DNA from: Gonocerus acuteangulatus
Lineage: Eukaryota; Arthropoda; Insecta; Hemiptera; Coreidae
Length of the DNA stretch: 64,000 nucleotides
Direction: 5' to 3'
NCBI GenBank assembly: GCA_946811695.1
Contig: OX328128.1
Span: forward strand, 22,994,258 to 23,058,257
This document shows, piece by piece, positions 46,146 to 51,800 of this stretch. The notes beneath the pieces are model-generated. The model saw only the letters and a program-made list of their open reading frames with translations. It was not told the origin of the DNA and did not search any database. Within the stretch, counting starts at the first letter, position 1. The number at the start of each line of letters is the position of its first letter. The position numbers and the translations under genes are program-made.

Positions 46146-48073
46146 CATCCACAATGTTTGTCATCATGAGAAATAGTGATATTCGAGGAACTAAAATAAA
46201 ACATATAGTCTGCATTGCAAAAGTTTTGTTCTTACTACCTCAATGTTTGTGTAATGTATCAGTCACTTTATAATGGTTTTATAATATTCTAGTTGTAACA
46301 CAATTATTACAAATATTTCAGCCACAAACAAAACATAAACAAATTGTGTGTCCAACTCAGAGGAACTGGATAATCTTAGCCTGTTTTCATACAATACTTG
46401 TGCATGGTGTGATTTGAAAAGTTTAGTAGAAAATAATACCTTGCCTTTATATTCTCTTTTAAACTTCTTCGCTGGGTAATTTGGAAAACTGTGTGGATGG
46501 TGACATATGTCAGGAAGTTGTAGGAAATTTTATCTTCAATTGAACAAAACTAACACTTCTGAACTTCAAGCCGGGCCGAGGAGGTCCTTTTGAAATTTAC
46601 TCTTTCGACTGGTCACCTTCGACTTTTCGAGTTATATAAGTTCAAAATTGCACATTTCAATTAAATAATATATTTTTTTAATACTTCCACGTTTCAAACC
46701 TAACCAAAATTTTTATATCTTAGTTTTTACAAATGTAGAACTTGTGGAAACATTTTCAAATATTTTTGCCTTAATAGGCTGACTGTACTACTTTTCATAG
46801 ATATTTCGATGTAGGGCATTGAGTGAAACCAGTTTCAAGGTGAAATATCTTCTTGTTTACACGAAAATGGGTAAAAAAAGAAATTTGGCTTTAATCTTAT
46901 AGTGGTTAACGGTTGTGCAGGAAAGGTGTGTCATAGATGGACATAATTTTATTTATAAATAAAACTACGTATTTATTCGTACTTCATATATTTGTAAATA
47001 CGATTATAAATAAATTTGTATTCCTAAGTGTGAATACGAATTTATTTGTTTTCATGTATATTAAATATACAAATACAATTTTAATCGCAAATTTTCCTGC
47101 GAATACAAATAAACTCACAGAAAAAATTGTAAATATTCACCAAAAATGTAAATATTCTCAACAAATCAAGTGATTACAAAAAAATTCACATTATAATTTG
47201 TGAATACAAATTTATACACAAAAAAAAATCGCAAATAAATTATGAATTTATTCGTATTAACGGTAAGATGATATTACGAAAGGTATTGAAGGTGATTTTT
47301 TTTTTTTTGGCGCACCACTAGTTATCACCTTCAATAACTTTCGTAATATCATCTTATCGTTAATATGAATAAATTCATAATTAATTTGCGAATTGTTTTG
47401 TGAATAAATTTGTATTCACAAATTATAATGGGAATAAATTTGTATTCATATATTTTAATGTGAATAACTTTGTAATCACTTGATTTTTTTTTTTTTTTAA
47501 TATTCACATTTTTTGTGAATATTTACAATTTTTTCTGTGCATTTATTTGTATTCGCAGGAAAATTTGCGAATGCACTTTTATTTGTATTACTATATTTAA
47601 TATACGTGAATACAAATAAATTTGTATTCACACTTATGAATACGAATTTATTTATATTCGTATTTACAAATATATGAATTATGAATAAATTCGTATTTTT
47701 ATTCATAAATAAAATTATACCCATCTCTGAGGTGTGTGCACTCCGCCCCTAAGATCATAGGTTTCATTCCTACTAGGGGTGGTGGCTTTTCTTTTGAAAA
47801 AAAAAGAAGAAGTGAAAAGTGTGGTAACCTATATATAACCCGTCCCAAAGATAGTTGTCAATAATAAATGGATGTTAAAATTTAAATGAAATCAATATAT
47901 TTCAATATAATTATAAAATTATTTTTTCAGACGAGAACGCAAATGCTAGTGAGATCTTGGCGATTGCAACAAGAAAGATACACGAGAAGTATAACTTCTT
48001 CGAGATGACCATCCAGATCGAGTACTTCCAGCCTAAAATGCGCAGCTGTGACCAATGCCAAGTTCCGAAGTGA
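8037..48073 (+). CDS. SLC30A (ZnT2/3/8-type) zinc transporter, nine coding exons, 454 aa
   Basis: Cation diffusion facilitator that exchanges Zn2+ for H+. Its subgroup loads zinc into vesicles or secretory granules. The coding exons are 8037-8254, 26333-26481, 35838-35960, 37083-37277, 38102-38207, 42212-42401, 44336-44441, 45965-46099 and 47931-48073, all with GT-AG borders and matching phases (1365 nt with stop). Residues 1-122 are a polar N-terminus. HCH is at 129-131 and TM1 starts near 146. The zinc-site motifs are H179/D183 in TM2 and H306/D310 in TM5. A His-rich cytosolic loop lies at 270-276. The C-terminal domain spans about 363-445 and a CxxC is at 447-450. Subgroup assignment rests on the HxxxD motifs, the TFGWHRAE-like stretch after TM2 and the HCH/CxxC pair. 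I did not assign an ortholog. The ATG at 8037 was chosen because no in-frame ATG lies upstream within this exon. Confidence 0.95.
8821..9004. repeat. Tandem duplication, 92-bp period, two copies
   Basis: TAAAACAAGAATTTCTTAG to GTGAGAAAATAA at 8821-8912 is repeated at 8913-9004. I see only a couple of substitutions, so the duplication is recent. Confidence 0.9.
10630..11230 (+). repeat. Hairpin-headed interspersed repeat with (TA)n core, copy 1
   Basis: It starts with a palindrome (GCGGTTCCTCCCTCCC / GGGAGGAACCCCGC), then GCTTATAAGGTTGATAC, GGAAGTGCCGACAAGAAAAT, a long (TA)n at 10769-10864, and then CTGTTCGCTCTCTAGCTCGA followed by a GATTTTGATGAAATTTGG block. Related copies lie at 18060-18330, 39215-40060 and 57660-58340. 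The class is unknown. Apparent long frames here are (TA)n artefacts. Confidence 0.7.
11890..12255 (+). repeat. GCGCTAAGATG interspersed repeat split by a SINE
   Basis: The left half (CTGTTTCTATTCTATGCTTT ...) ends at 11948. The right half (GGAACCGCGCTAAGATGACG, then CTGCGAGTCGGAC) starts at 12212. The SINE between them lies at nearly the same place as the insertions in two other copies. Confidence 0.6.
11949..12211 (+). mobile_element. tRNA (Glu/Asp-like)-derived SINE with hairpin tail
   Basis: The head GTCTCCCGTGGTCTAATGGC carries an A box, and GGTGGGTTCGATTCCCAACC a B box. A body of about 70 bp is followed by the stem-loop 12081-12111 and an A-rich tail with TAAA interruptions. GGAACCG flanks both sides (11942-11948, 12212-12218). 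The same head and tail are at 19486-19665, and a 5'-truncated copy is at 32515-32665. Confidence 0.85.
15175..15382. mobile_element. MITE, CCCATG family, copy E, diverged
   Basis: Shares AAAAATAAATTAAATAGGATCA and the CTGGCTAACTATTCCAACTT region with the other copies. The ends have decayed (GGCATAAGCCCCTCC and CATGACCCATG). Confidence 0.65.
15500..16051. mobile_element. TTAA-type (piggyBac-like) non-autonomous element, 552 bp
   Basis: TTAA lies at both ends, with inverted ends CCTCCGTCGAC / GTCGACGGAGG. Just inside each end is a palindrome: GTGGGGTCCACCAGGACCCC on the left and GGGGTCCGCCTAGACCCC on the right. There is no complete transposase frame. TTAA target duplication is characteristic of piggyBac elements. 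Confidence 0.8.
16516..16608 (+). mobile_element. 5'-truncated SINE (Ile/Asn-like family), 93 bp with 17-bp TSD
   Basis: Only the last 93 bp of the family seen whole at 60215-60563 are present: CACTATCTCCCTTGTGTGC through GGGACTGATTTTT. TTTTATAATTAAGTTCA occurs exactly on both sides (16499-16515 and 16609-16625). This is a textbook truncated target-primed insertion. Confidence 0.88.
18060..18330 (+). repeat. Hairpin-headed repeat, copy 2, without a long (TA)n
   Basis: Contains CCGGAAGCGCCAACTAGAAA, ATGTTTCAGAACCC, then GTCCGATTTTAATGAAC, in the same order as 10680-10920. The (TA)n has shrunk to TATATATTTT and the palindromic head is decayed. Confidence 0.6.
18352..18398 (-). mobile_element. 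Tail-only retroposon insertion (stem-loop plus A-tail), 47 bp
   Basis: On the minus strand this is GGT, the stem-loop CGGCGC ... GCGCCG (18394-18364) and an A-tail, and nothing else. ATTGCTGTT flanks it on both sides (18343-18351 and 18399-18407). No tRNA or other head is present. Confidence 0.8.
18459..19165 (+). pseudogene. C-terminal remnant of a CR1/jockey-like LINE reverse transcriptase and its 3' UTR
   Basis: In one frame 18470-18745 reads as a typical RT C-terminal tail: [15 protein letters not shown], then [15 protein letters not shown]. The pattern SF..RA..WN.LP..IR...SL..FK is known from several LINE clades, so the clade is not fixed. The frame has lost its 5' portion. The 3' UTR runs through AT-rich DNA to about 19165, with a GGGATGAAGTCCC hairpin and AATAAAG. 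Confidence 0.65.
19440..19715 (+). repeat. GCGCTAAGATG interspersed repeat split by a Glu/Asp-like SINE
   Basis: Left half CTGTTTCTATTCTAAGCTT, right half CGTGCTAAGATGATGCTGTT then CTGCGAGTCAGAC. The SINE (about 19486-19665) has GGTTCTCCCCGTGATCTAGT, B box GGGTTTGAGTCCC, stem-loop 19622-19652 and an A-tail. AATAACAA at 19478-19485 and 19666-19673 is a possible duplication. Confidence 0.75.
20695..20950. mobile_element. MITE with about 40-bp TIRs, copy 1 of 2
   Basis: The ends CATGTCGTACCATGTCAA and TGACATGGTAGGGACGATATG are inverted. The interior matches 41080-41346 along its length, including ATTCGATACTTTATTTAAG and AAAACGAGATTTTGCATATT. No coding capacity. Confidence 0.8.
21796..21906. repeat. 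Inverted repeat, about 110 bp
   Basis: TTGAATAAAACTACATTTTAT (21803) pairs with ATAAAATGTAGTTTTATTCAA at the end. The loop is about 60 bp. Confidence 0.75.
21905..22555 (+). repeat. Dispersed repeat starting ACTAGCTGTTACC and ending in (TA)n
   Basis: TACTAGCTGTTACCTCGCAT opens the block. Near the end AGTTTGGTCAATATTGGTCA and AGGAACAGACAAACAGC lead into (TA)n at 22492-22550. This start and end pattern is common in insect LINE 3' regions, but no protein remnant confirms it. Confidence 0.5.
22770..22975. repeat. Dispersed repeat, about 205 bp, copy 1 of 2
   Basis: AGCATAAATATGCTTTAG opens and AAGCATATTTATGTTCC lies near the end, inverted relative to each other. The middle has CGCATGCGCGGTGGCCATGT. 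The second copy is 61985-62215. It may be a small TIR element. Confidence 0.65.
23513..23941 (+). mobile_element. tRNA (Ile/Asn-like)-derived SINE with a nested tail-only insertion
   Basis: The head GGGGGCGAGGTTAGCTCAGT has a good A box, and GGTCCTGAGATCAAATCCC is the B-box region. The body runs through CGTCCCTAGGCCAACCCAGC to GGGACTGA and a T-run. CAACGATATAT flanks it (23502-23512 and 23942-23952). The copy at 60215-60563 has the same layout without the nested insertion. Confidence 0.85.
23690..23749 (+). mobile_element. Tail-only retroposon insertion nested in a SINE
   Basis: It begins exactly at the base of the stem-loop (CGGCGCTAATGACC ... GATGCGCCG, 23690-23720) and continues with T and an A-run. 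AATAATGGGTACC is duplicated around it (23677-23689 and 23750-23762). The related SINE at 60215-60563 shows the uninterrupted site. Confidence 0.9.
24014..24049. repeat. Poly(A) tract
   Basis: A run of A about 36 long without an obvious retroposed body on its 5' side. Confidence 0.8.
24580..24946. repeat. Diverged tandem duplication, about 178-bp period
   Basis: ATAATTGTTTTGAAATCTTC (24607) recurs as ATAATTGTTTTGAAATCTTT (24784), and GAATAGAAAAAATAC recurs in the same relative position. AATTAAATTAAAAT ends both copies. They are much older than the 8821 duplication. Confidence 0.65.
25690..25775 (-). repeat. Glu/Asp-like SINE, 3' part, inverted and internally deleted
   Basis: The minus strand reads GGCTCGTTGAGAAAACTCCT, CGCTGCACCAAGATG, TTGATGCGCAGT and an A-run. 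Compared with 11949-12211, the 5' side of the stem-loop is deleted. Confidence 0.6.
26333..26481 (+). CDS. Zinc transporter exon 2
   Basis: Encodes residues 73 (split) to 122: [19 protein letters not shown] and then a Cys-rich stretch with C99, H101, C107 and C108. The acceptor is TTTCAG|TG and the donor GAAG|GTATTA. It is part of the cytosolic N-terminus. I know of no named domain here. The extra cysteines near HCH could influence zinc handling, but that is inference. Confidence 0.9.
26740..26833 (+). other. Near-perfect 94-nt hairpin, 45-bp arms and 4-nt loop
   Basis: The left arm 26740-26784 (AAGATGGTGACCCTATTTTT ...) pairs with 26789-26833 (... AAATAGTGTCACCATCTT), with about three mismatches. 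The loop is AGAC. Two flanking base pairs extend it. It lies about 260 nt downstream of exon 2 in the sense orientation. It could be a small-RNA precursor or a relic of a palindromic element. Confidence 0.9.
27505..29150 (+). pseudogene. 5'-truncated R2-like LINE: RT thumb, CCHC finger and restriction-like endonuclease, broken
   Basis: 27513-28259 reads [16 protein letters not shown], then [24 protein letters not shown], the pattern following the RT catalytic core in R2-type non-LTR elements. A stop (TAG, 28257) interrupts the frame, which then continues through [16 protein letters not shown], the zinc finger. Near 28390-28405 the frame shifts. 28405-28848 carries [35 protein letters not shown] and an EKKGIYSKC segment, as expected of the PD-(D/E)xK-like endonuclease. 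The 5' RT core and DNA-binding fingers are missing. The 3' UTR continues to about 29150. Flanking DNA is not 28S rDNA. The clade (R2, R4, NeSL or Hero) is not decided. Confidence 0.85.
29244..29962 (+). repeat. 5' LTR, 719 bp
   Basis: Starts TGTAATGAT and ends ATCATTACA, a perfect 9-bp inverted pair with TG...CA ends. It lacks four bases near 29620 compared with the 3' LTR. Confidence 0.92.
29968..29987 (+). promoter_or_regulatory. Primer-binding site of the LTR retrotransposon
   Basis: TGGCGCCCAACGTAGACGGC begins five bases after the 5' LTR. TGG at its start would pair with the CCA end of a tRNA. Which tRNA is not determined. Confidence 0.75.
30063..31208 (+). CDS. Gag-like protein of the non-autonomous LTR element, 381 aa
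   Basis: The only long frame between the LTRs. Residues about 76-145 look like a coiled coil with a duplicated segment: [14 protein letters not shown] is repeated as [18 protein letters not shown]. Residues 150-280 are very rich in Asn, Ile, Glu and Lys with no recognisable fold. The last 100 are strongly basic, ending in [17 protein letters not shown]. No CCHC zinc knuckle is visible. The basic end could bind RNA, or be the tail of a parental pol joined by an internal deletion. Both are inference. It was chosen as real because it is the longest frame in the window and lies in the expected place. Confidence 0.7.
   Translation: MSDVNIEQIHNNGEENSIESPEYVFFTTPGEINIIVETRENELQEDDAIAFRESAGSLATEILSNDRTSERDNEMHPQGLEHLMRLLLEQSKKLENKIDANRIELKFELSKIDANRIEQDKELKFELSKNNKKLDDLCNALNNMGKNQNEETIELEKSNNNLFNKNNISSEEVIEINENNNENLIKNTGNDDTLINNDNLNETIKYSLNINDSSNDQILEDKILIENKNDYNCLINEDGTIQEKILTEVNNDKEGTNEIINKKIINDNFKNKISTKFINKMMKQKKIEKLSDNYKCKINEKSYNKRSGNIPMKKLNRTINNNNNLKILNVKFGNKIKILYKYKRQLGIEKNSKLNRPPRKRIKHFYRKKLDCCKENINDQE
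31632..32354 (+). repeat. 3' LTR, 723 bp
   Basis: Same TGTAATGAT ... ATCATTACA ends as the 5' LTR and near-identical throughout. The bases just upstream (AGACAGGAGTGCAAA) are purine-rich and may be the polypurine tract, though they are a weak match. Confidence 0.92.
32515..32665 (+). repeat. Glu/Asp-like SINE, 5'-truncated
   Basis: Starts inside the head (ATTCTCATGCGGGAGATGAG), has B box GGGTTCGAGTCCCTC, then the body, and ends with stem-loop 32628-32657 followed by a degenerate A-rich tail. Confidence 0.75.
32873..32932 (-). mobile_element. Tail-only LINE-type insertion, 60 bp
   Basis: On the minus strand it is a short stem-loop (32921-32898, GCGA ... TCGC) followed by CTCATAAATAAATAAATAAA. 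TATTGATAAACTTA flanks both sides (32859-32872 and 32933-32946). Confidence 0.85.
33155..33446. mobile_element. TTAA-type MITE, 292 bp
   Basis: TTAACCCTTAGTTACTAACC and GGTTAGTAACCAAGGGTTAA are inverted ends with TTAA at both borders. A palindrome GGGTCATTTTGACCC lies inside, near 33285. AACCTT is repeated within. It sits within the right part of the 6.5-kb TTAA element. Confidence 0.82.
35838..35960 (+). CDS. Zinc transporter exon 3
   Basis: Residues 123-163 and the first base of 164. It has THCHKERD (HCH at 129-131) and the start of TM1, [18 protein letters not shown]. In human ZnT8 the equivalent HCH coordinates zinc with C-terminal cysteines of the partner subunit. Confidence 0.95.
35961..37082 (+). 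other. Intron 3, 1.1 kb
   Basis: A LINE-type 3' stem-loop lies on the minus strand at 36082-36058 (GAGC ... GCTC) with TTTATTTATTT beside it. From 36120 the DNA is AT-rich with purine runs near 36590 and no gene. Confidence 0.75.
37083..37277 (+). CDS. Zinc transporter exon 4
   Basis: Residues 164-228: end of TM1, TM2 with [10 protein letters not shown] (H179 and D183, half of the transport zinc site), then the conserved [12 protein letters not shown] (207-218) entering TM3. Acceptor TTTTAG, donor ACAG|GTATTG. Confidence 0.97.
37278..38101 (+). other. Intron 4, 0.8 kb
   Basis: Contains a short inverted repeat near 37330-37430 (AGTGCCGACACTTATA / TATAAGTGTCGAC) and a (TA)n array at 37742-37900. 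Confidence 0.8.
37742..37900. repeat. (TA)n microsatellite
   Basis: About 155 bp of TA dinucleotides with a few interruptions. It gives spurious long frames on both strands. Confidence 0.95.
38102..38207 (+). CDS. Zinc transporter exon 5
   Basis: Residues 229-263: rest of TM3 ([11 protein letters not shown]), MDFTID, and TM4 ([16 protein letters not shown]). Donor AT|GTGAGT leaves two bases of codon 264. Confidence 0.93.
38754..39178. repeat. Inverted-repeat element, about 425 bp
   Basis: AGGGGTCGAGCTAACATTAA pairs with TTAATGTTAGCTCAAACCCC, and GAGAACTTTTGGCAGGCGA pairs with TCGCCTGCCAAAAGTTCTC. No frame of its own. Confidence 0.75.
39215..40060. repeat. Two hairpin-headed repeats joined head to head
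   Basis: 39215-39500 is the family in reverse and 39501-40060 in forward. Both share the central palindrome GCGGGTTTCCTCC ATAGAA AGGAAACCCGC. Each arm has GAAATTTTCGTG or its inverse and the CTGTTCGCTCTC block. The forward arm has (TA)n at 39635-39663 and is interrupted by the MITE at 39703-39955. Confidence 0.7.
39703..39955. mobile_element. MITE with CAGGGTGT ends
   Basis: TATACAGGGTGTTCC and GGGACACCCTGTATA are inverted ends. It lies within a (TA)n tract, so a TA duplication cannot be proven. Non-coding. Confidence 0.65.
40297..40345 (-). mobile_element. Tail-only LINE-type insertion, 49 bp
   Basis: On the minus strand: AGGC ... GCCT stem-loop (40342-40316) with an inner TTCGC/GCGAA pair, then TTATCAATAAATAAATAAAT. 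TAGTTCA flanks it (40290-40296 and 40346-40352). Confidence 0.7.
41080..41346. mobile_element. MITE with about 40-bp TIRs, copy 2 of 2
   Basis: Ends CATATCGTCCCTGCCGTGTC and GACATGGTAGGGACGATATG. Interior as in 20695-20950. Confidence 0.85.
42212..42401 (+). CDS. Zinc transporter exon 6
   Basis: Residues 264-327: end of TM4, the His-rich loop LHQHSHSHS (269-277), an acidic and proline-rich segment, then TM5 with [12 protein letters not shown] (H306 and D310, the second half of the transport zinc site). The exon ends on a full codon (R327). Confidence 0.97.
42499..43251 (+). mobile_element. Tigger-like (pogo) element with internal deletion, 753 bp
   Basis: TA borders and ends CAGTAAAACCTCGTTAAC / GTAAACGAGGTTTTACTG. 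Inside, 42716-42800 reads [16 protein letters not shown], the CENP-B-like helix-turn-helix of Tigger transposases. 42850-43030 reads [17 protein letters not shown] and [16 protein letters not shown], the typical C-terminal tail. The catalytic DDE part between them is missing, and stops are present. Confidence 0.85.
43380..43575. repeat. Foldback, about 195 bp
   Basis: TATTACTCTCCATGCTGAAA pairs with the inverse near 43555, and CAGGCTTATGTCGTCCATCC pairs with GGATGGATGATGTAAGCCTG. The loop holds a G-run. Confidence 0.7.
43640..44033. mobile_element. TIR element, about 394 bp, non-coding
   Basis: CATATCGCCATTCTGGACGA ... AGTGACGTAAATGC pairs with GCAGTTACGTCATTGTTCTT ... GGCGATATG. Arms are about 42 bp. 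No duplication was identified. Confidence 0.75.
44336..44441 (+). CDS. Zinc transporter exon 7
   Basis: Residues 328-362: [20 protein letters not shown] ([13 protein letters not shown] is highly conserved in the ZnT2/3/8 group, TM6), [16 protein letters not shown] leading into the C-terminal domain. Confidence 0.97.
44442..45964 (+). other. Intron 7, 1.5 kb
   Basis: TTAACCCATTCAATGCGACG at 44485 and TTAACCCTTAACTTACAAAT at 44647 look like left ends of TTAA elements, but I could not find their partners. The rest is AT-rich with a G-run near 44630 and no gene. Confidence 0.7.
45965..46099 (+). CDS. Zinc transporter exon 8
   Basis: Residues 363-407 of the cytosolic C-terminal domain: [39 protein letters not shown]. 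The VxxVHxLRIWxL motif is the core strand of the CDF C-terminal dimerisation fold. Confidence 0.97.
46935..47726. mobile_element. Foldback element, 792 bp, arms about 370 bp
   Basis: AGATGGACATAATTTTATTT at the left is the inverse of the right end ... AAAATTATACCCATCT. Pairing continues inward to GATGATATTACGAAAGGT and CACCTTCAATAACTTTCGTA. The centre is a T-run with GGCGCACCACTAGTT. Both arms carry the same AT-rich frame by chance. No transposase; class unknown. Confidence 0.88.
47735..47880 (+). repeat. tRNA-derived SINE (type II head), partial
   Basis: AGGTTTCATTCCTACTAGGG, GGTGGCTTTTCTTTTG, GGTAACCTATATATAACCCG. The 5' head is missing and the foldback element lies immediately upstream. 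Confidence 0.65.
47931..48073 (+). CDS. Zinc transporter exon 9 (terminal)
   Basis: Residues 408-454 and TGA (48071-48073): [36 protein letters not shown], then [10 protein letters not shown]447 and C450 form the CxxC partner of the N-terminal HCH motif. Confidence 0.96.
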
Positions 48074-48428
48074 TCACACGTTCACTGACCCTTATTTTGT
48101 GATGTATACCGAAACTGGCAATTACAATGGCCACCTGTAATTTTGTAGGTGTGTGCTGTGATATTGGCCTGAAATCGTTTGATATTTTTTCTCTTTTTAT
48201 ATAATGGCTCCCGTTTCTTCTGTTCGCCTTCTGCTGTTAGTAAAATATTTTGACTTTCAATTTATTTATGTTACTTTTGTTTACTTCTGCAGAAGGTGAA
48301 TGCTTACCTTTTGGAGTTTGTGATTCAATAATATAAAAGTACCTTTTAAGTTAATTTTTAAGTATATATAATCTTTTTTTGTATATTACCATTGTATATA
48401 GAGCATTTAGATGACTAGCGGAAATATT

Positions 48429-48434
48429 AATAAA
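48429..48434 (+). terminator. Candidate polyadenylation signal of the zinc transporter
   Basis: AATAAA 356 nt after the stop codon, followed by T/G-rich sequence. Later AATAAA motifs exist (for example near 50208), but a LINE fragment begins at 48655, which favours this one. Confidence 0.5.
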
Positions 48435-48654
48435 GATTTTTGTTTAGATTCAAATACAAAGAGTATTTTCAGATGTTGATGAAATGTTAGAGAATTATAT
48501 TTTGATTAAAAAAAATGCCAGCCATTGGAAGATTAGTTTGCCAGTCAGTATAACTTTTCTAAAATAATAATTGAATAGTTTTCATCAGATTCCTGAGAAA
48601 ATGGATGTTATATATCGCTATTATCTTCTAGAATAATTGTTACACTTTTCCCGT

Positions 48655-48850
48655 CGAAATGAAGTCCTCTTATCCAGGCTTCGTATAGGGCACACCAAAC
48701 TTAATCATTTGTACCTACTAGACTGAAAGGACAGACCAACTTGCAGATCCTGTAACAAGATTCTGATCGTTAAACATATACTTATGAACTGCTGACCATA
48801 CCCTACGACTTACATAAGGTAGCTCACTCATTAGTGCACTACTCTGACAT
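48655..48850 (+). pseudogene. LINE C-terminal zinc-tail fragment
   Basis: Reads RRNEVLLSRLRIGHTKLNHL, a stop, then RPTCRSCNKILIVKHIL. It matches the fragments at 58674-59216 and 62360-63050. This region follows RNase H in jockey/I-like elements. Only about 65 codons remain. Confidence 0.7.
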
Positions 48851-51800
48851 CTAAAAACACCCAGTTATACTCCAAAATGTATCTTATTAAATTTTATCCC
48901 ATTGAATATTTATATTTTTTCCCCATTCTAATTTTATTCTATGTATTTATTTTCTTTTTGAAGTTTTTTTTTTCCTTTTTTTTTTTATGTGTATTTTTCT
49001 TATTTTATTATTTTTATTTTGTTAATTTATTTCTTTGTTACTGTTGTTAATTTTTTTCTTATTTATTCATTTATGTATTTTTTTCTTTTTTTATATGTAA
49101 TTATACATATGTTTTGCTTTTAACGTTGACTGTGTTTAAAGAGTTTGTCGCCTAAGTTGTGGAACTCTATAATTATATAAATAAATGCATAATTGTCTGC
49201 AAATGTGGATAGATTATTTTGAATATTTTCAGTCAATAATTAACCTTTTTATGCATTTCATTTATGATTTTAATGTGTTTCATTTCATATAAACTTTTGA
49301 ATACAGCTCCAAATTATTTTATATTAACTTTTTAGATTTCTGGAATTTTTAAATTTATGTTATTTATTTTGTTAAACCTGTACAAAGGGATTTACTATGC
49401 AATGTTTCTTTATTTATTTGATTTTATATTAATTACAAAAATGTACATCACATCTTCACTCCCTCTACCCTCCGCCTTATTATTTTCATATGCATGGATA
49501 ATTTTGCTTCCATTACTTAATTTTGGGAGTACATGTTCGTCTTCAGCTTGGTCGATTTTTTTTTTTCTTTTAAAATAAATATTTCTATAAATAAGTATTT
49601 TGATTTTGAATTTTGCTTTGGTAGGTACTGCCTAAGCACTTAAACTCTAGATAAGTCGTAGGTCATTACAATGGACTACAATTTTGGTACAAATGGTAAA
49701 ATAAAATATTCCATCATTGTTTTTAAAATTAACCTCGACTTTTCCTCCTAAATCATATATCATATTGTTTGATATCAATTAATTTTACATTTTTTTTTTC
49801 TTCTAACAGAAATTAAAAAAAATATATATAATTTTTTTGTAGCTTTACTTGTATTACTGAATAGACATTTTAAACTTTTTCCTAATGGCTGATGATTTTC
49901 GAAAGTATTAAAAAATGACAATATTACAGTTCTATTTTTAAATTAGAACTGTGACAATTGTTCCTGTTGTAAAATATTTGAAAATACTTATAGTTTTAGA
50001 TGCTTTTATAATTTAATTTTTTTGTTTGACCCTATTACATACTCATTTTACTAAAGAATTGTTTCTACCTATGATATGCAATATGTTTTGTTATTTCTAG
50101 AATTAAACCCAACTGCCTTTGCTTTTTTTCTGTATAATTAAATTTGTACTTATTGTATGAAATCATTATTTTCTATTACAAAATTATTTTAACACTTTGT
50201 ATTGTTGAATAAAAAATCAAATAATTGTATACATTTTAGTTGTCTTAAAAGTTTTGTGAGGTATTTCTGTTGTAATCATGGTCTTCCAACATGACTTAAA
50301 AATTTGTTCTATGTTCGAAGTGTGATCACTCTGTAAATATTTTGCTCAATTTATTATTGAAACAGGAAATATAATTTAGTGCTTTTAAAGTTTAGAAAGA
50401 AGTAATAATGATATTATAGATTTATCCTTTTTTTCTTTTACTTTAAGACTGTTCAGATATTAAATCAAAGGAGTTACCTATTCTTAAAAGTTTAGTTTCG
50501 CATAGGCCTTAAATATGTCTGATATTTGTGTTTTTTTTTAAATAATCCGCGCAAAAAATAAAACCGGAAGTTTTGATGAAAATTATAACGTAATAGAAAG
50601 AGCAAATATTTGAAGCTTGAAAGCTGTTTTAATATACAGCTGATAAGCTTATCGTTTGATTAATATCATCACTCATTCAAAGTAAATAAATTATGTTGGT
50701 AAACATGATTATTTTTTTTAAAACAACATTTGTTTGATCACATTATTTTTGTTAATCAAGAATATATTTGCTAATAAACTGCTTGAAATTGTTAGCGTAA
50801 GATTATTGTGGATGTTGAACATAGGTTTATCCAATTGCTGCCAAACATGTAGTCGTGCTATATCAATCTTAAAAATTTAAAACCTCATCATTTGAAAAAG
50901 AGGCAAAAACATAAAATATTTCCAATTTGAGGTAAGGATAAATGTTTTATACGTTACTATGTTCAATTTACAACTTTTACATGGATAAGCGCTTGTAAAT
51001 AATACACCAGCAAAGATTTACATATTATGAATTTATTTTATAATTTGGTACCTAAATTTAACTTAAATATGGAATATTAAAAATTGTTCATATTATTATA
51101 TCCTCAAATAATAAGGTTTTTCAAATAAATAAATGACCGCTTCTAACTGAATTCTCTAATCCGACTGTACCCCGATCCCGATGACACCGGATTTGGGAGC
51201 GTCTATTGTACTTATTAACTAAAAAATACTTGTAGTTCAGTTCAATTGCTTTAGCTGATCATAAGTTTACTTGTAAATAGTATTTTTGAGCCCCAACCAT
51301 TTTCTTGCCAATATTAACGTATTCATATTAAATCATGGAGCTTACATAAATGTGAAACAAAAAATGCATGAACTTAATGTAAAAAACTAGTAACTGTAAA
51401 TGAGTAAACAATAAATCCACTCCATTGTTTAATATTGCAGACTTTTTAAAATTTTTATTTACTTATTTATGATATGTAATTAAAATCATAACAGCGTTTT
51501 CATGATATTGGGGATTGGCACTAATAGTGATTTTTGTCTTTTCAAAAATAATTTTTCTATTACATACATTTTGATCTTCTGGTATTGACCATGTCAAGTC
51601 TTGGTGAAGAGGCATCCACAATAACCTTGTATGTATATTTATATTTTTTTACATTTATCAAAAAATCATTAAACCATTTAATATAATAAATAAGATTATA
51701 TATTTGATATTATAAGCAATCTTACTGAAATTAATAAAAACTAAAAGATGGTGCTAAAGACGTTGGTAGTCCGAGCACATATAATTAATAATAATAATAA

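Larger units (their letters stand above)
46100..47930 (+). other. Intron 8, 1.8 kb
   Basis: Starts with a T-run (46117-46145), then AT-rich DNA, the foldback element 46935-47726 and a SINE. Confidence 0.8.

Noticed and set aside
46937..47724. Two similar frames of 75-78 codons on opposite strands
   Set aside because: They are the two arms of a foldback and AT-biased by composition. There is no evidence of coding.
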